A stretch of 64,000 nt of DNA from the NCBI RefSeq assembly GCF_001661675.2, contig NZ_CP019603.1, positions 620,001 to 684,000 on the forward strand, written 5' to 3'. The translations under genes were made by a program, and so were the position numbers. The notes below the pieces were generated by a model. It ran no database searches. It was given only the letters and a program-made list of their open reading frames with translations, and was not told where the DNA came from. Numbering within the stretch: the first letter of the stretch is position 1; every line of letters starts with the position of its first letter. Below are positions 10,122 to 19,642 of this stretch, one piece after another. The stretch is from Croceicoccus marinus (GTDB lineage Bacteria > Pseudomonadota > Alphaproteobacteria > Sphingomonadales > Sphingomonadaceae).

Positions 10122-12580
10122 TCCCGCGCGCCACCTATCGCTTTCAGTTCAACCGCGACTTCCCGTTTCACCGGGCCGAGGCGCTGGTGCCTTATCTGGA
10201 CCGGCTGGGCATCAGCCATGTCTATGCCTCGCCCATCACCACCGCGCGGCAGGGATCGACCCATGGCTATGACGTGGTCGACCCGACGACCGTGAACCCC
10301 GAGCTTGGGGGCGAGGATGCGCTGCGCAGCCTGGTCGAGGCGCTGCGGGCGCGGGGCATGGGGCTGATCATCGATATCGTGCCCAACCACATGGGCGTCG
10401 CGGGCGGCGGCAATGCGTGGTGGAACGACGTGCTGGCACGCGGGCAGGGCAGCGAATACGCCCGCTTCTTCGACATCGACTGGAGCGAGCGGCTGCTGCT
10501 GCCGATCCTGGGCGCTCCGCTGGAGGAGGTGCTGGCGGATGGGCAGATCGTGATCGACCGCAGCGGATTCCAGCCAGAGCTGTGCATCTATGGCGAACAC
10601 CGGGTTCCGCTGGCGCCCGAAACCCGCAGCGATCTTCCCGCGGCGGGCGACACGGCGGGCCTGGCCGCGCTGCTGGAAAAACAGCATTACCGGCTATGCT
10701 GGTGGCGGCTTGCCGATGACGAGCTGAACTGGCGGCGCTTCTTCACCATCAGCGATCTGGCGGGGCTTCGGGTCGAGGATCCGCAGGTGTTCGAGGCTGC
10801 CCATGCGCTCTATTTCCGGCTGTGGCGCGAGGGGCTGATCGACGGGGTGCGGATCGATCATGTCGACGGGCTGGTCGATCCCGCAGCCTATTGCAAGAAG
10901 CTGCGCCGCCGGTTCGAGGAAGAGGAGCGCGATACCGCCGCTCCGCCGGGCCCGGCGTGGATCGTGGTCGAGAAGATCCTGGGCCCCGGCGAGGCGATGC
11001 CGGAAGGCTGGGGCATCGACGGCACCAGCGGCTATGATTTCATGGAGGATGCCTCTGCGGTGCTGCACGATCCCGCGGGGGAGGAGCCGCTGGCGGCGCT
11101 GTGGACCCAATTCTCGGGCCGGACCGCGGCGTTTCACGAAGAGGAATTGCAGGCGCGGCAGGACATGCTGGCATGGGCGTTCGCCAGCCAGTTCGACCGC
11201 TGCATCGATGCGTTCGCCGCGCTGGCGGAATCCTCTCCGCCCACCGCCGCGTTCAGCCGTTCGATGCTGCGGCGCGCGCTGGAACGGCTGCTTTGGGTGT
11301 TTCCGGTCTATCGCACCTATGGCACCGGCAGCGATGCGCCCCCCACCGACGAGCGGACGCGGGATCTGGTGCGCGAACGGGTGGAACCGCTGATCCCGCC
11401 GGGCGAGACGCATGTGGTCGACGCGGTTCTGGACTGGCTGGCGGGCAGCGGCGGCGGCGATGCGGCTCTTGCGGCCGAAGCGGTGGCCCGCTTCCAGCAA
11501 TTGTCCGCCCCGATCGCGGCAAAGGCGGTCGAGGACACGGCGTTCTACCGCCACGGGCTGCTGCTTTCGCGCACCGACGTGGGCTTCGACCCGGCGCATT
11601 TCGCGATGGATGCGGGTGATTTCCACACGACCTGTGCTGCCCGCGCGGCGCAGTTCCCGCATGCGATGCTGACGACCGCGACCCACGACCACAAGCGCGG
11701 CGAAGATACGCGCGCGCGGCTTGCGGTGTTGAGCGCGATCCCCGAAATCTGGCAGCAGCGCGTGCGGCAATGGGATGCGCTTGCGGCATCGGACTTTGGC
11801 GATGTGCACCCCGCCGACCGCTATATATTGTGGCAATCGCTGTTCGGCGCGTGGCCGGACGATCTTGCGCCAGACGACGTGGCAGGGCTCGCCCGTTTTG
11901 CCGGGCGCATGGCCGGATGGCAGGAAAAGGCGCTGCGCGAAGCCAAGCTGCGATCGAGCTGGACCGAGCCAGACGGCGACTACGAAGCGCGCTGCAAGGC
12001 CCTGATCGATAAGGCCCTTTCACCCGGCGGAGGGCTGGCGCGCGGGCTTTATGGCTTCGTGCGCGAGACAGCGGCTGCCAGCCTGTCGAACTCGCTGGTG
12101 CAGACGGCGCTGCGGCTGACGGTGCCGGGGGTGCCGGACACCTATCAAGGCACCGAACTGCCCGATTACAGTCTGGTCGATCCCGATAATCGCATCCCGG
12201 TTGACTATGATTTGAGGCAGCGGATGCTGGACGATCCGGCTTCGCATCCCAAGCTGAACCTGATCGCGCAGCTGCTGGCTGCCCGGCGGGACGCACCCGC
12301 GCTGTTTGCGGGCCATTCCTATCGTATGGTCAAGGTCGAGGGAGCAAGAGCGGATCGCGTCCTGGCGTTCGAACGCCAGGAAGAAGGCCAGCTCCTATCC
12401 TGCGCCTTCGCGCTGCGCTGCGGCGATGCGATGGTGGGTGCGGAAAGGCCGGTGCCGGGCGCGGATTACTGGGCCGACACGCGCATCGCCTTTACGGGTG
12501 GCACAATGGCGGCGAGCGATTGCTTCGCCCGCCTGCCGGTGCATGTCGCGCTGGATGGGGAAGCGCTGCTCGGCGGCTGA
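10118..12580 (+). CDS. treY: Malto-oligosyltrehalose synthase TreY
   Basis: An 820-residue GH13 enzyme that converts the reducing-end maltose of a maltodextrin to trehalose by intramolecular transglucosylation. The N-terminus PRATYRFQFNRDFPFHRAE and YLDRLGISHVYASPI is the TreY hallmark and fixes the start at ATG 10118, overlapping the malQ stop. Later motifs are DIVPNHMGV, GVRIDHVDGLVDPAAY, WIVVEKILGPGE and TATHDHKRGEDTRARL. With TreZ it forms the second trehalose route of the operon beside TreS. It is the last gene: the next gene is convergent and ends 28 bases away. I see no strong intrinsic terminator in that gap. Confidence 0.96.
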   Translation: MIPRATYRFQFNRDFPFHRAEALVPYLDRLGISHVYASPITTARQGSTHGYDVVDPTTVNPELGGEDALRSLVEALRARGMGLIIDIVPNHMGVAGGGNAWWNDVLARGQGSEYARFFDIDWSERLLLPILGAPLEEVLADGQIVIDRSGFQPELCIYGEHRVPLAPETRSDLPAAGDTAGLAALLEKQHYRLCWWRLADDELNWRRFFTISDLAGLRVEDPQVFEAAHALYFRLWREGLIDGVRIDHVDGLVDPAAYCKKLRRRFEEEERDTAAPPGPAWIVVEKILGPGEAMPEGWGIDGTSGYDFMEDASAVLHDPAGEEPLAALWTQFSGRTAAFHEEELQARQDMLAWAFASQFDRCIDAFAALAESSPPTAAFSRSMLRRALERLLWVFPVYRTYGTGSDAPPTDERTRDLVRERVEPLIPPGETHVVDAVLDWLAGSGGGDAALAAEAVARFQQLSAPIAAKAVEDTAFYRHGLLLSRTDVGFDPAHFAMDAGDFHTTCAARAAQFPHAMLTTATHDHKRGEDTRARLAVLSAIPEIWQQRVRQWDALAASDFGDVHPADRYILWQSLFGAWPDDLAPDDVAGLARFAGRMAGWQEKALREAKLRSSWTEPDGDYEARCKALIDKALSPGGGLARGLYGFVRETAAASLSNSLVQTALRLTVPGVPDTYQGTELPDYSLVDPDNRIPVDYDLRQRMLDDPASHPKLNLIAQLLAARRDAPALFAGHSYRMVKVEGARADRVLAFERQEEGQLLSCAFALRCGDAMVGAERPVPGADYWADTRIAFTGGTMAASDCFARLPVHVALDGEALLGG

Positions 12581-12607
12581 CGCTGCCCCATTCAGGCGGC
12601 CGGTGGG

Positions 12608-13834
12608 TCAGCGCGCGCCGGGTCCGCTGCGACCGTCATCGGCTGAGGCCGGGCGCAGTTCCATCGGCTCGAAGCGCCAGACCGCGCCCTTGCTCTCGCC
12701 GCTGGCATTGGTCAGCAGATAGACCGCGCCGTCCGGTCCCTGCTCCACCTCGCGGATGCGGGTGTTAAGCGGGATGAACTGCGTCCCCGCGATCGCGCCG
12801 TCTTCCATGTCGACACGCTCGACCCCGCCGGCGGAGAGCGAGCCGAACAATATGTCGCCCTGCCACTGCGGGAACATCTCGCCGGTATAGACGATCATGC
12901 CCGACGGGGATCGCACCGGGCTCCACACATGAGCGGCGTCGGCGTATTCGGGATATTCGGTGGGGTCGGGAATCTCGACCCCGTCATAGTTGATGCCCCA
13001 GCTGACCACCGGCCAGCCGTAATTCGCGCCGGGGCGAATTTCGTTCAGCTCGTCGCCGCCCAGCGGGCCCATCTCGGCCACCCACAGCGCGCCGGTTTGG
13101 GGATGGATGACGGCAGCCTCGATGTTGCGGTGGCCATAGGACCAGATCGCGTCATTCGCCTCGGGCTGGTTCACGAAGGGATTGTCTGCCGGGATAGAAC
13201 CGTCATCGTTCAGCCGCACGGTCACGCCCAGCGTGTTCGACAGGTCCTGCGCGGGGCCGAACTTGAACCGTTCGCCCAGCGCCAGGAACAGCTTGCCGTC
13301 GGGGCCAAAGGCGATGCGATTGCCGTAATGATTGGGACCCTCGACCTTGGGTTCCTGCCGCCAGATCACCTCGAACCCTTCCAGCCGGTCGCCGGTCAGC
13401 ATCCCGCGTCCCAGCGCCGTTCCCGCGGTTCCGTTCGGACCGGGTTCGGCGAAAGAGAGATAGACCATGCGGTTGCTGGCGAAATCGGGGTGGAGCGCCA
13501 CGTCCATCAGCCCGCCCTGCCCCTTGGTGTCGACACTCGGCACGCCGGACAGTGGAGCGGAGACGGTGCCATCGGGCGATACGATCACAAGATCGCCGGG
13601 GAGTTCGGTCACCAGCATGCGCCCGTCGGGCAGGAAACTCATGCCCCAAGGCGTGTCGAGACCCTTCGCGACTTCGACAACCGAGATATAGGTGTCGTCG
13701 GTGGCGATGGATTCGACCTGGTTGGGCTGGTCGGGCGCCTGCGCGCCGGCCGACGTGGCAGCGGCCGCGATCAGGATAGCGGGCAGGGCGGCAAGATGGC
13801 GGGCGCGGATTTCACGCAGCGAGGCTCTGGTCAT
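12608..13834 (-). CDS. Secreted PQQ-dependent aldose sugar dehydrogenase (YliI/Asd-like)
   Basis: A 408-residue protein with an N-terminal signal peptide (hydrophobic stretch at about 12-30 ending in ATSAGAQA), so periplasmic. The rest is a six-bladed propeller of the glucose/sorbosone dehydrogenase family: GLDTPWGMSFLPDGRMLVTE, GQGGLMDVALHPDF, NHYGNRIAFGPDGKLF, SYGHRNIEAAVIHP, GPLGGDELNEI and NYGWPVVSWGINYDG. The GHRN histidine and the acidic/Trp motif belong to the PQQ and Ca site of soluble aldose dehydrogenases. Probable role is oxidation of aldoses in the periplasm; substrate not predictable. It is transcribed divergently from the fadE-type gene and convergent with treY. The last residues are polar and unconserved. 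Confidence 0.88.
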   Translation of the reverse strand: MTRASLREIRARHLAALPAILIAAAATSAGAQAPDQPNQVESIATDDTYISVVEVAKGLDTPWGMSFLPDGRMLVTELPGDLVIVSPDGTVSAPLSGVPSVDTKGQGGLMDVALHPDFASNRMVYLSFAEPGPNGTAGTALGRGMLTGDRLEGFEVIWRQEPKVEGPNHYGNRIAFGPDGKLFLALGERFKFGPAQDLSNTLGVTVRLNDDGSIPADNPFVNQPEANDAIWSYGHRNIEAAVIHPQTGALWVAEMGPLGGDELNEIRPGANYGWPVVSWGINYDGVEIPDPTEYPEYADAAHVWSPVRSPSGMIVYTGEMFPQWQGDILFGSLSAGGVERVDMEDGAIAGTQFIPLNTRIREVEQGPDGAVYLLTNASGESKGAVWRFEPMELRPASADDGRSGPGAR

Positions 13835-14055
13835 GAGGTTCGGTATCCCTGTTGTGAAGCGTGGACGTTCGGGAGCGAGGGCGGCGATCGGCGATCCGGT
13901 CGCGCATCATGAATCTGAACCCCACACGCCGTTCACCGTTCCCCCCGGCGTTTTCAGGCGGTCGGGCGGCCATGCCCGCGGGCGGAACCTTCGCTGTTTT
14001 GACCCATTACCTAGGGACAGCCCCCATTGCGTCCCTTGGCCGAAACGAGCCTGTC

Positions 14056-16296
14056 ATGATCGAAACAATCCGCCGCAACTTATTGTCCAAGCCCATTTTT
14101 CAATGGGCCAAGGGCAGCCTGCCCTCGCTTTCCGCCACCGAACGCGAAGCGATGGAAGCGGGCGATACCTGGTGGGATGCCGACCTGTTCAGCGGATCGC
14201 CCGACTGGGAGAAGATGCGCGACATGGCCCCCGCCTCGCTGACCGAGGAGGAGCAGGCCTTCATCGACGGACCGGTCGCACAGCTGTGCGACATGCTGGA
14301 CGACTGGCAGATTTCGTCCGTGAACATGGATTTGTCGCCGCAGGTGTGGGAATTCCTTAAGAAAAACAAGTTCTTCGGGATGATCATTCCCAAGGAATAT
14401 GGCGGCCTTGGCTTCAGCGCCTTTGCCCATAGCGAGGTGAACAAGCGCATTTCCAGCCGTTCGGTGACCGCAGCGGTGACGGTGATGGTCCCCAATTCGC
14501 TCGGCCCCGGCGAATTGCTGATGCAGTTCGGGCTGGACGAGCAGAAGGACCATTACCTGCCGCGCCTTGCCGACGGGCGCGAGATTCCCTGCTTCGCGCT
14601 AACCAGCAACGAGGCCGGATCGGATGCCTCGGCGATGATCGACCGGGGCGTTGTGTGCAAGCGGACCGTGGACGGCAAGGAAGTGCTCGGCATCTCGATC
14701 ACTTTTGCCAAGCGTTATATCACGCTGGCGCCCGTCGCGACCGTGCTGGGGCTGGCGTTCAAGCTGTTCGATCCGGACCATCTGCTGTCCGATGTCGAGG
14801 ACCCCGGCATCACCGTCGCGCTGGTCCCCACCGATACGCCCGGCGTCGAGCATGGGCGGCGGCATATCCCGTCGATGCAGGCGTTCCAGAACGGGCCAGT
14901 GACCGGCAAGGACGTGTTCGTGCCGATCGACGCGATCATCGGCGGGCGCGAGCAGATCGGGCAGGGCTGGAAGATGCTGATGGCAGCGCTGGCGGCGGGG
15001 CGGGGCATCTCGCTGCCCTCTCTGGCGACGGCGGCGGCATGTCTGGCCGCGCGGACGGCGGGCGGCTATTCGCGCATCCGCGAGCAGTTCGGCATCCCCA
15101 TCGGCAAGTTCGAGGGGATCAAGGAGCGACTGGGCCGCATCGCGGGCATCGCGTACGAGCTTGAGGCCGCGCGCCGCTTTACCTGCGCGGGGCTGGACCA
15201 GGGACATCACCCATCCATCGTGTCGGCCATCATGAAGGCGCATGCCACCTATCGCATGCGGCAGGCGGTCGACGACACCATGGACATCCATGCCGGCAAG
15301 ACGATCATCGACGGGCCGAAGAACTATTTCGGCAATGTCTATCGCTCGGTCCCCGTGGGCATCACGGTCGAGGGCGCGAATATCGTGACCCGCAGCCTGA
15401 TCATCTTTGGCCAGGGCGCCATGCGCGACCATCCCTATCTGCTGAAGGAAGTCGTCGCGCTGGAACGGGGCGGCAAGGACGGGCTGGAAGCCTTCGACGA
15501 GGTGGTCTGGAAGCATGCCGGGCATATCATCAGGAACCTGGCCAGCAGCTTCGGCAATGGCTGGACCGCGGGCAAGCTTGCCGATGGCGGCGGCGCGGGC
15601 AAGGTGAAGGGCTATTACAAGCAGCTTTCCCGCTATGCCGCGGCGCTGGCGACCTGCGCCGAAGTGGCGCTGATCTCGCTGGGCGGCACGCTGAAGCGCA
15701 AGGAAGCGATCTCGGCCCGCTATGGCGACATATTGTCCGAACTCTATCTGTTGAGTGCGGTTCTGAAGCGCTGGGAGGACGACGGCTGTCTCGACGAGGA
15801 TCTGCCGCTGGTCGAATGGTGCTGCGAAACCGGCTTCCAGCGGATCGAGGACCGCTTCGACGCGATCTTCGTCAATTTTCCGGTGCCGGTGCTCGACAAG
15901 GTGATGCGCGCGGTCGCCATGCCGTTCCGCAGCCATCCGCGCGGCCCCAGCGACGAGGTGATTTTCGCATGCGCCGACGCGATCCTGTCCAGCGGCGCGC
16001 AGCGCGACCGCATCGCTTGCGGCGTACATGTCGGGCCGGGGCCGGTCGCCGACCTGGAACGTGCGCTCGACTTGGTCGAGCGGACGCAGAGGCTGCGCGA
16101 CAAACGCAAGGAACATGGCGCGGAAGCGCTGAACGACGCCGAACGCGAAGCATTGGAAGAAGCGGAAGAAGCCGTCGCCATCGTGGTCGCCACCGATGAT
16201 TTCGACCCTAAGGACCTTCGCGGTCTGGTCGTCCCGGAAGAGGAGCAGGAGCCATCACCAGAGCAGCCCGATCTGAAGCTCGTCCAGTCTATGTGA
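14056..16296 (+). CDS. fadE: Acyl-CoA dehydrogenase, FadE type
   Basis: A 746-residue long acyl-CoA dehydrogenase of the FadE class, about twice the size of ordinary ACADs because of an extra C-terminal domain (DUF1974-like). I chose ATG 14056 because the protein from there (IRRNLLSKPIFQWAKGSLP) starts as sphingomonad FadE proteins do; the frame is open back to 13861 but that stretch is low-complexity. The FAD/ACAD core is seen in PKEYGGLGFSAFAHSEVN, CFALTSNEAGSDASAM, the flavin contact GGREQIGQGWKMLM, and VEGANIVTRSLIIFGQGAM. It does the first oxidation step of fatty-acid beta-oxidation. The next gene overlaps it by 4 bases, making a four-gene beta-oxidation operon. Confidence 0.93.
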   Translation: MIETIRRNLLSKPIFQWAKGSLPSLSATEREAMEAGDTWWDADLFSGSPDWEKMRDMAPASLTEEEQAFIDGPVAQLCDMLDDWQISSVNMDLSPQVWEFLKKNKFFGMIIPKEYGGLGFSAFAHSEVNKRISSRSVTAAVTVMVPNSLGPGELLMQFGLDEQKDHYLPRLADGREIPCFALTSNEAGSDASAMIDRGVVCKRTVDGKEVLGISITFAKRYITLAPVATVLGLAFKLFDPDHLLSDVEDPGITVALVPTDTPGVEHGRRHIPSMQAFQNGPVTGKDVFVPIDAIIGGREQIGQGWKMLMAALAAGRGISLPSLATAAACLAARTAGGYSRIREQFGIPIGKFEGIKERLGRIAGIAYELEAARRFTCAGLDQGHHPSIVSAIMKAHATYRMRQAVDDTMDIHAGKTIIDGPKNYFGNVYRSVPVGITVEGANIVTRSLIIFGQGAMRDHPYLLKEVVALERGGKDGLEAFDEVVWKHAGHIIRNLASSFGNGWTAGKLADGGGAGKVKGYYKQLSRYAAALATCAEVALISLGGTLKRKEAISARYGDILSELYLLSAVLKRWEDDGCLDEDLPLVEWCCETGFQRIEDRFDAIFVNFPVPVLDKVMRAVAMPFRSHPRGPSDEVIFACADAILSSGAQRDRIACGVHVGPGPVADLERALDLVERTQRLRDKRKEHGAEALNDAEREALEEAEEAVAIVVATDDFDPKDLRGLVVPEEEQEPSPEQPDLKLVQSM

Positions 16297-17555
16297 TCGA
16301 CGGGCTTCGCACGCCCTTCATCAAGGCGCGCGGCAAGCCCGGACCTTTCAGCCCTGCCGACCTTGCCGTGCAATGCGGCAGGCCGCTGCTGATGCGCCAG
16401 AAATTCCCGCGCAATGCGTTCGACGAGGTGATCCTTGGCTGCGCGAACCAGATCGCGGGCGAGATGAATGTCGCGCGCGTCGCGGCGCTGCGCATGGGAT
16501 GCGGCGATGCGATGCCCGCCTATACGGTGCATCGCAATTGCGGGTCGGGCATGCAGTCGCTGGATGAGGCGTTTCGCAATATCGCGCATGGCGACATGAA
16601 CCTGGTGCTCGCCGGCGGGACCGAGGCGTTGAGCCGTGCCCCGCTGATCCTGTCGGACGAGGCGACCGAATGGCTCGCCGCGTTCCAGGGCGCGAAGAGC
16701 GCTGCCGACCGGGCCAAGGCGCTGACCGATTTCAAGCCGTCCTTCCTCTCGCCCGAGATCGGGCTGAAACAGGGGCTGACCGATCCCGTCTCCGGCCTTG
16801 CGATGGGACAGACGACCGAGGTGCTGGCCCACCGCTTCGGCATCAGCCGCTGGCAGGCCGACGAATATGCGATGGAAAGCCACCGCCGTCTTGCGCAGGC
16901 GCAGGAGGAAGGCTGGCTGGACGACGAGGTCGAGCCGATGTTCGCGCCTGACGGCACCGTCTACGACCATGACGACGGCGTGCGGCCTGACAGCAACATG
17001 GAACAGCTTGGCGGGCTGAAGCCGGTGTTCGAGCAATACGGCGATGTCACCCCCGGCAATTCGAGCCAGGTGACCGATGGCGCGTGCTGGATGATCCTCG
17101 CCTCGGGAAAGGCGGTGGAGGAACACGGTTTGACACCGATCGCGCGCATCCTGGACAGCGAATGGGCCGCATTGGCGCCCGACATCATGGGGCTTGGGCC
17201 GGTCCTGTCCTCGACCCCGCTGATGCAGCGGGCCGAGCTGTCGCTTGGCGACATAGACCTGTGGGAATTGAACGAGGCTTTCGCCGCGCAGGTCCTTTCC
17301 TGTCTTGCCGCCTGGGAAGACGGGGATTTCTGCCGCGAGGTGCTGGGCCTCGATACCGCGCTGGGGCGGGTCGAGCGGGACAAGCTGAACATCGACGGCG
17401 GGGCAGTCAGCCTGGGCCATCCGGTCGGCACCAGCGGCACGCGCATCGTGCTGCATCTGGTCAATGCCTTGCGCCGCACCGGCGGCAAGCGCGGCATCGC
17501 CACCGAATGCATCGGCGGCGGGCAGGGCGGAGCGATGCTGGTGGAGGTGCTCTGA
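16293..17555 (+). CDS. Acetyl-CoA C-acyltransferase (3-ketoacyl-CoA thiolase, FadI/FadA type)
   Basis: A thiolase of about 420 residues: active-site Cys in VHRNCGSGMQSLDEAF, then LAGGTEALSRAPL, NEAFAAQVLSC, and the C-terminal NIDGGAVSLGHPVGTSGTRI and ATECIGGGQGGAMLVEVL with the second Cys and the His. It cleaves 3-ketoacyl-CoA to acetyl-CoA. The only canonical start in the frame is GTG 16293, overlapping the fadE stop. Upstream codons, open back to a TAA at 16209, would add RPVYV and so complete the usual first beta-strand. That suggests initiation earlier, possibly at ATC 16254 behind AGGAG at 16241-16245 (see findings). Product assignment is firm; the N-terminus is not. Confidence 0.93.
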   Translation: MIDGLRTPFIKARGKPGPFSPADLAVQCGRPLLMRQKFPRNAFDEVILGCANQIAGEMNVARVAALRMGCGDAMPAYTVHRNCGSGMQSLDEAFRNIAHGDMNLVLAGGTEALSRAPLILSDEATEWLAAFQGAKSAADRAKALTDFKPSFLSPEIGLKQGLTDPVSGLAMGQTTEVLAHRFGISRWQADEYAMESHRRLAQAQEEGWLDDEVEPMFAPDGTVYDHDDGVRPDSNMEQLGGLKPVFEQYGDVTPGNSSQVTDGACWMILASGKAVEEHGLTPIARILDSEWAALAPDIMGLGPVLSSTPLMQRAELSLGDIDLWELNEAFAAQVLSCLAAWEDGDFCREVLGLDTALGRVERDKLNIDGGAVSLGHPVGTSGTRIVLHLVNALRRTGGKRGIATECIGGGQGGAMLVEVL

Positions 17556-19642
17556 TGGGTGACAAGACTATGACGAGCGCGAAGGATTATCTCTCGCCCA
17601 AGCCGCTGACCGGTACCGAGGGCACGCGCGGTACGCACTGGCTGACGCATGAGGAAGGCCAGCGCATCTGGCTGATCCTCGACAAGCAGGACGCCTCGAC
17701 CAACACGCTGGACGAAGCGGTGCTGCGCGAGCTGGACGGCCTGCTGGACGAGGTGGAGAAGGGCGACTGGAAGGCGGTGGTCTTCCGCTCTGCCAAGCGT
17801 TCGGGCTTTGCGGCCGGCGCCGACCTCAAGCAGTTCCAGGGTATCGAGACCGAGAGCGAGATCCGCGCCCGGATCGACGAGGCCAATGCGGTGATCGACC
17901 GGATCGCCGCACTGAAGCCCACGACCATCGCGGCGGTGCATGGCGCCTGCGTGGGAGGCGGGCTGGAACTGGCGCTGGCGTGCGATTTCATCGTGGCGCG
18001 GGAAGATGCGTCGCTGGGTTTTCCGGAAGTGCTGGTCGGGCTGCATCCGGGGCTGGGCGGCACGGCGCGGTTTACCCACCGGATCAGCCCGCTGGAAGCG
18101 ATGAAGCTGATGCTGACCGGCAGGACGGTCGATGCACGCAAGGCGAAGAAGCTGGGCTTCGTCGACGCGGTGGTCGCCGAACGCAATATCGCCAATGCGG
18201 TCGACACGGCGGTGGACGGCAGGCTGGAGAGGCGCGGCGGCGGCGCGGCGGTCACGGCGATGAATTTCTATCCGGCGCGCAGGGCGATGGCCGCGCAGAT
18301 GCGCAAGCAGACCGAGGACAAGGCCCCCAGCGAGCATTACGACGCCCCCTATGCGCTGATCGAATTGTGGGAGAAGCACGGCGGTTCGCTGCACGACATG
18401 CTGGAGGCGGAACATGCGTCCTTCGCCAGGCTGCTGCCGACCGAGACGACGCAGAACCTGATCCGCGTGTTCTTCCTGCGCCAGCGGCCTCAGCAGAACG
18501 GCAAGGGCGATTCCGGCATCACCCGCGTGCATGTCGTCGGCGCGGGCACGATGGGGGCGGAAATTGGCGCGTGGTGCGCCCTGAAGGGCATCGACGTGAC
18601 GATCCAGGACCCCAGCCGCGAGGCTTTGGGCAAGGCGGTGGCGAAGGCGTTCAAGTTGTTCGACCGCAAGCTGCACGGTGCCGAACTGCTGCGCGCGAAG
18701 GACCGCTTCACCCCCGATCTTCACGGCGAGGGCGCGCGACATGCCGGCCTTATAATCGAGGCTGCGCCGGAGAAGCCCGAGCTGAAGGCCACCATCTATG
18801 CCCGGATCGAGGAGAAGGCGAAGCCGGACGCGGTGATCGCGACCAATACCTCCAGCCTGAACCTCAATGATTTGGCGAAACATCTGAAGAAGCCCGAACG
18901 CTTCGTCGGCATCCATTTCTTCAACCCGGTGTCGAAACTGGACCTGGTCGAAGTCGTCCGCCACGACGGCAGTGCATCGCAAGCGTTCGAGACCGCGCAG
19001 CAATTCGTCGGCGACATCGGCAAGCTGCCGCTGCCGGTCACGGCCTCGCCCGGCTTCCTCGTCAACCGGGCGCTGATGCCTTATCTGGGCGAAGCGCTGC
19101 TGATGATCGACGAAGGCATCCAGTGCGAGCGCATCGACGAGACCGCCGAGGAATTCGGCATGCCGATGGGGCCGGTGGAGCTGGCCGACCAGGTTGGTCT
19201 GGACATCTGCCTTGCGGTCGCGGATTCGCTGGCGCGCGACCTCGACCGGCCGATGCCCGAAGTGCCCGCCTGGCTGCGCGACAAGGTCGAGCGCGGGGAG
19301 CTGGGCAAGAAGTCCGGCAAGGGCCTGTACGAATACGATTCCGATGGCGAGCCTCAGAAGGACCGGGTCGACGGTCCGGTCACGCCGCAACTGGGCGAGC
19401 GGCTGATCCTGCCGATGCTGGATGCGGTCGCCTTTGCCATCGACGAGGGCGTGGTCGAGGATGCGGACAGCGCCGATGCGGCGATGATCTTCGGCACCGG
19501 CTTCGCGCCGTTCCTTGGCGGGCCGATGCATTATGCGAAATCGCGCGGCTTCGGGAACATCGCCAATACGCTCGACCGGCTGGAGAGCGAGCATGGGCCG
19601 CGCTTCAGGCCCAGCGCGTGGTGGCGCAAGGCCAGGGACTGA
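17555..19642 (+). CDS. fadJ: 3-hydroxyacyl-CoA dehydrogenase / enoyl-CoA hydratase (FadJ-type)
   Basis: A 695-residue multifunctional beta-oxidation protein. Residues 25-220 are an enoyl-CoA hydratase (crotonase) domain with GFAAGADLKQF for the oxyanion hole and CVGGGLELALACDF for the catalytic region. From about 320 a Rossmann domain begins (VHVVGAGTMGAEIGAWCALKG), with EAAPEKPELK, ATNTSSLN and GIHFFNPV of 3-hydroxyacyl-CoA dehydrogenases, then two C-terminal helical domains (PGFLVNRALMPYL). It hydrates enoyl-CoA and oxidises the hydroxyacyl-CoA. Start ATG 17555 shares one base with the thiolase stop and has GGAGG eight bases upstream. It belongs to the beta-oxidation operon. Confidence 0.94.
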   Translation: MGDKTMTSAKDYLSPKPLTGTEGTRGTHWLTHEEGQRIWLILDKQDASTNTLDEAVLRELDGLLDEVEKGDWKAVVFRSAKRSGFAAGADLKQFQGIETESEIRARIDEANAVIDRIAALKPTTIAAVHGACVGGGLELALACDFIVAREDASLGFPEVLVGLHPGLGGTARFTHRISPLEAMKLMLTGRTVDARKAKKLGFVDAVVAERNIANAVDTAVDGRLERRGGGAAVTAMNFYPARRAMAAQMRKQTEDKAPSEHYDAPYALIELWEKHGGSLHDMLEAEHASFARLLPTETTQNLIRVFFLRQRPQQNGKGDSGITRVHVVGAGTMGAEIGAWCALKGIDVTIQDPSREALGKAVAKAFKLFDRKLHGAELLRAKDRFTPDLHGEGARHAGLIIEAAPEKPELKATIYARIEEKAKPDAVIATNTSSLNLNDLAKHLKKPERFVGIHFFNPVSKLDLVEVVRHDGSASQAFETAQQFVGDIGKLPLPVTASPGFLVNRALMPYLGEALLMIDEGIQCERIDETAEEFGMPMGPVELADQVGLDICLAVADSLARDLDRPMPEVPAWLRDKVERGELGKKSGKGLYEYDSDGEPQKDRVDGPVTPQLGERLILPMLDAVAFAIDEGVVEDADSADAAMIFGTGFAPFLGGPMHYAKSRGFGNIANTLDRLESEHGPRFRPSAWWRKARD

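Noticed and set aside
13861..14055. Extended N-terminus of the FadE-type protein
   Set aside because: The added 65 residues are low-complexity and Arg/Pro-rich, and cover the divergent promoter. Family similarity starts at 14056.
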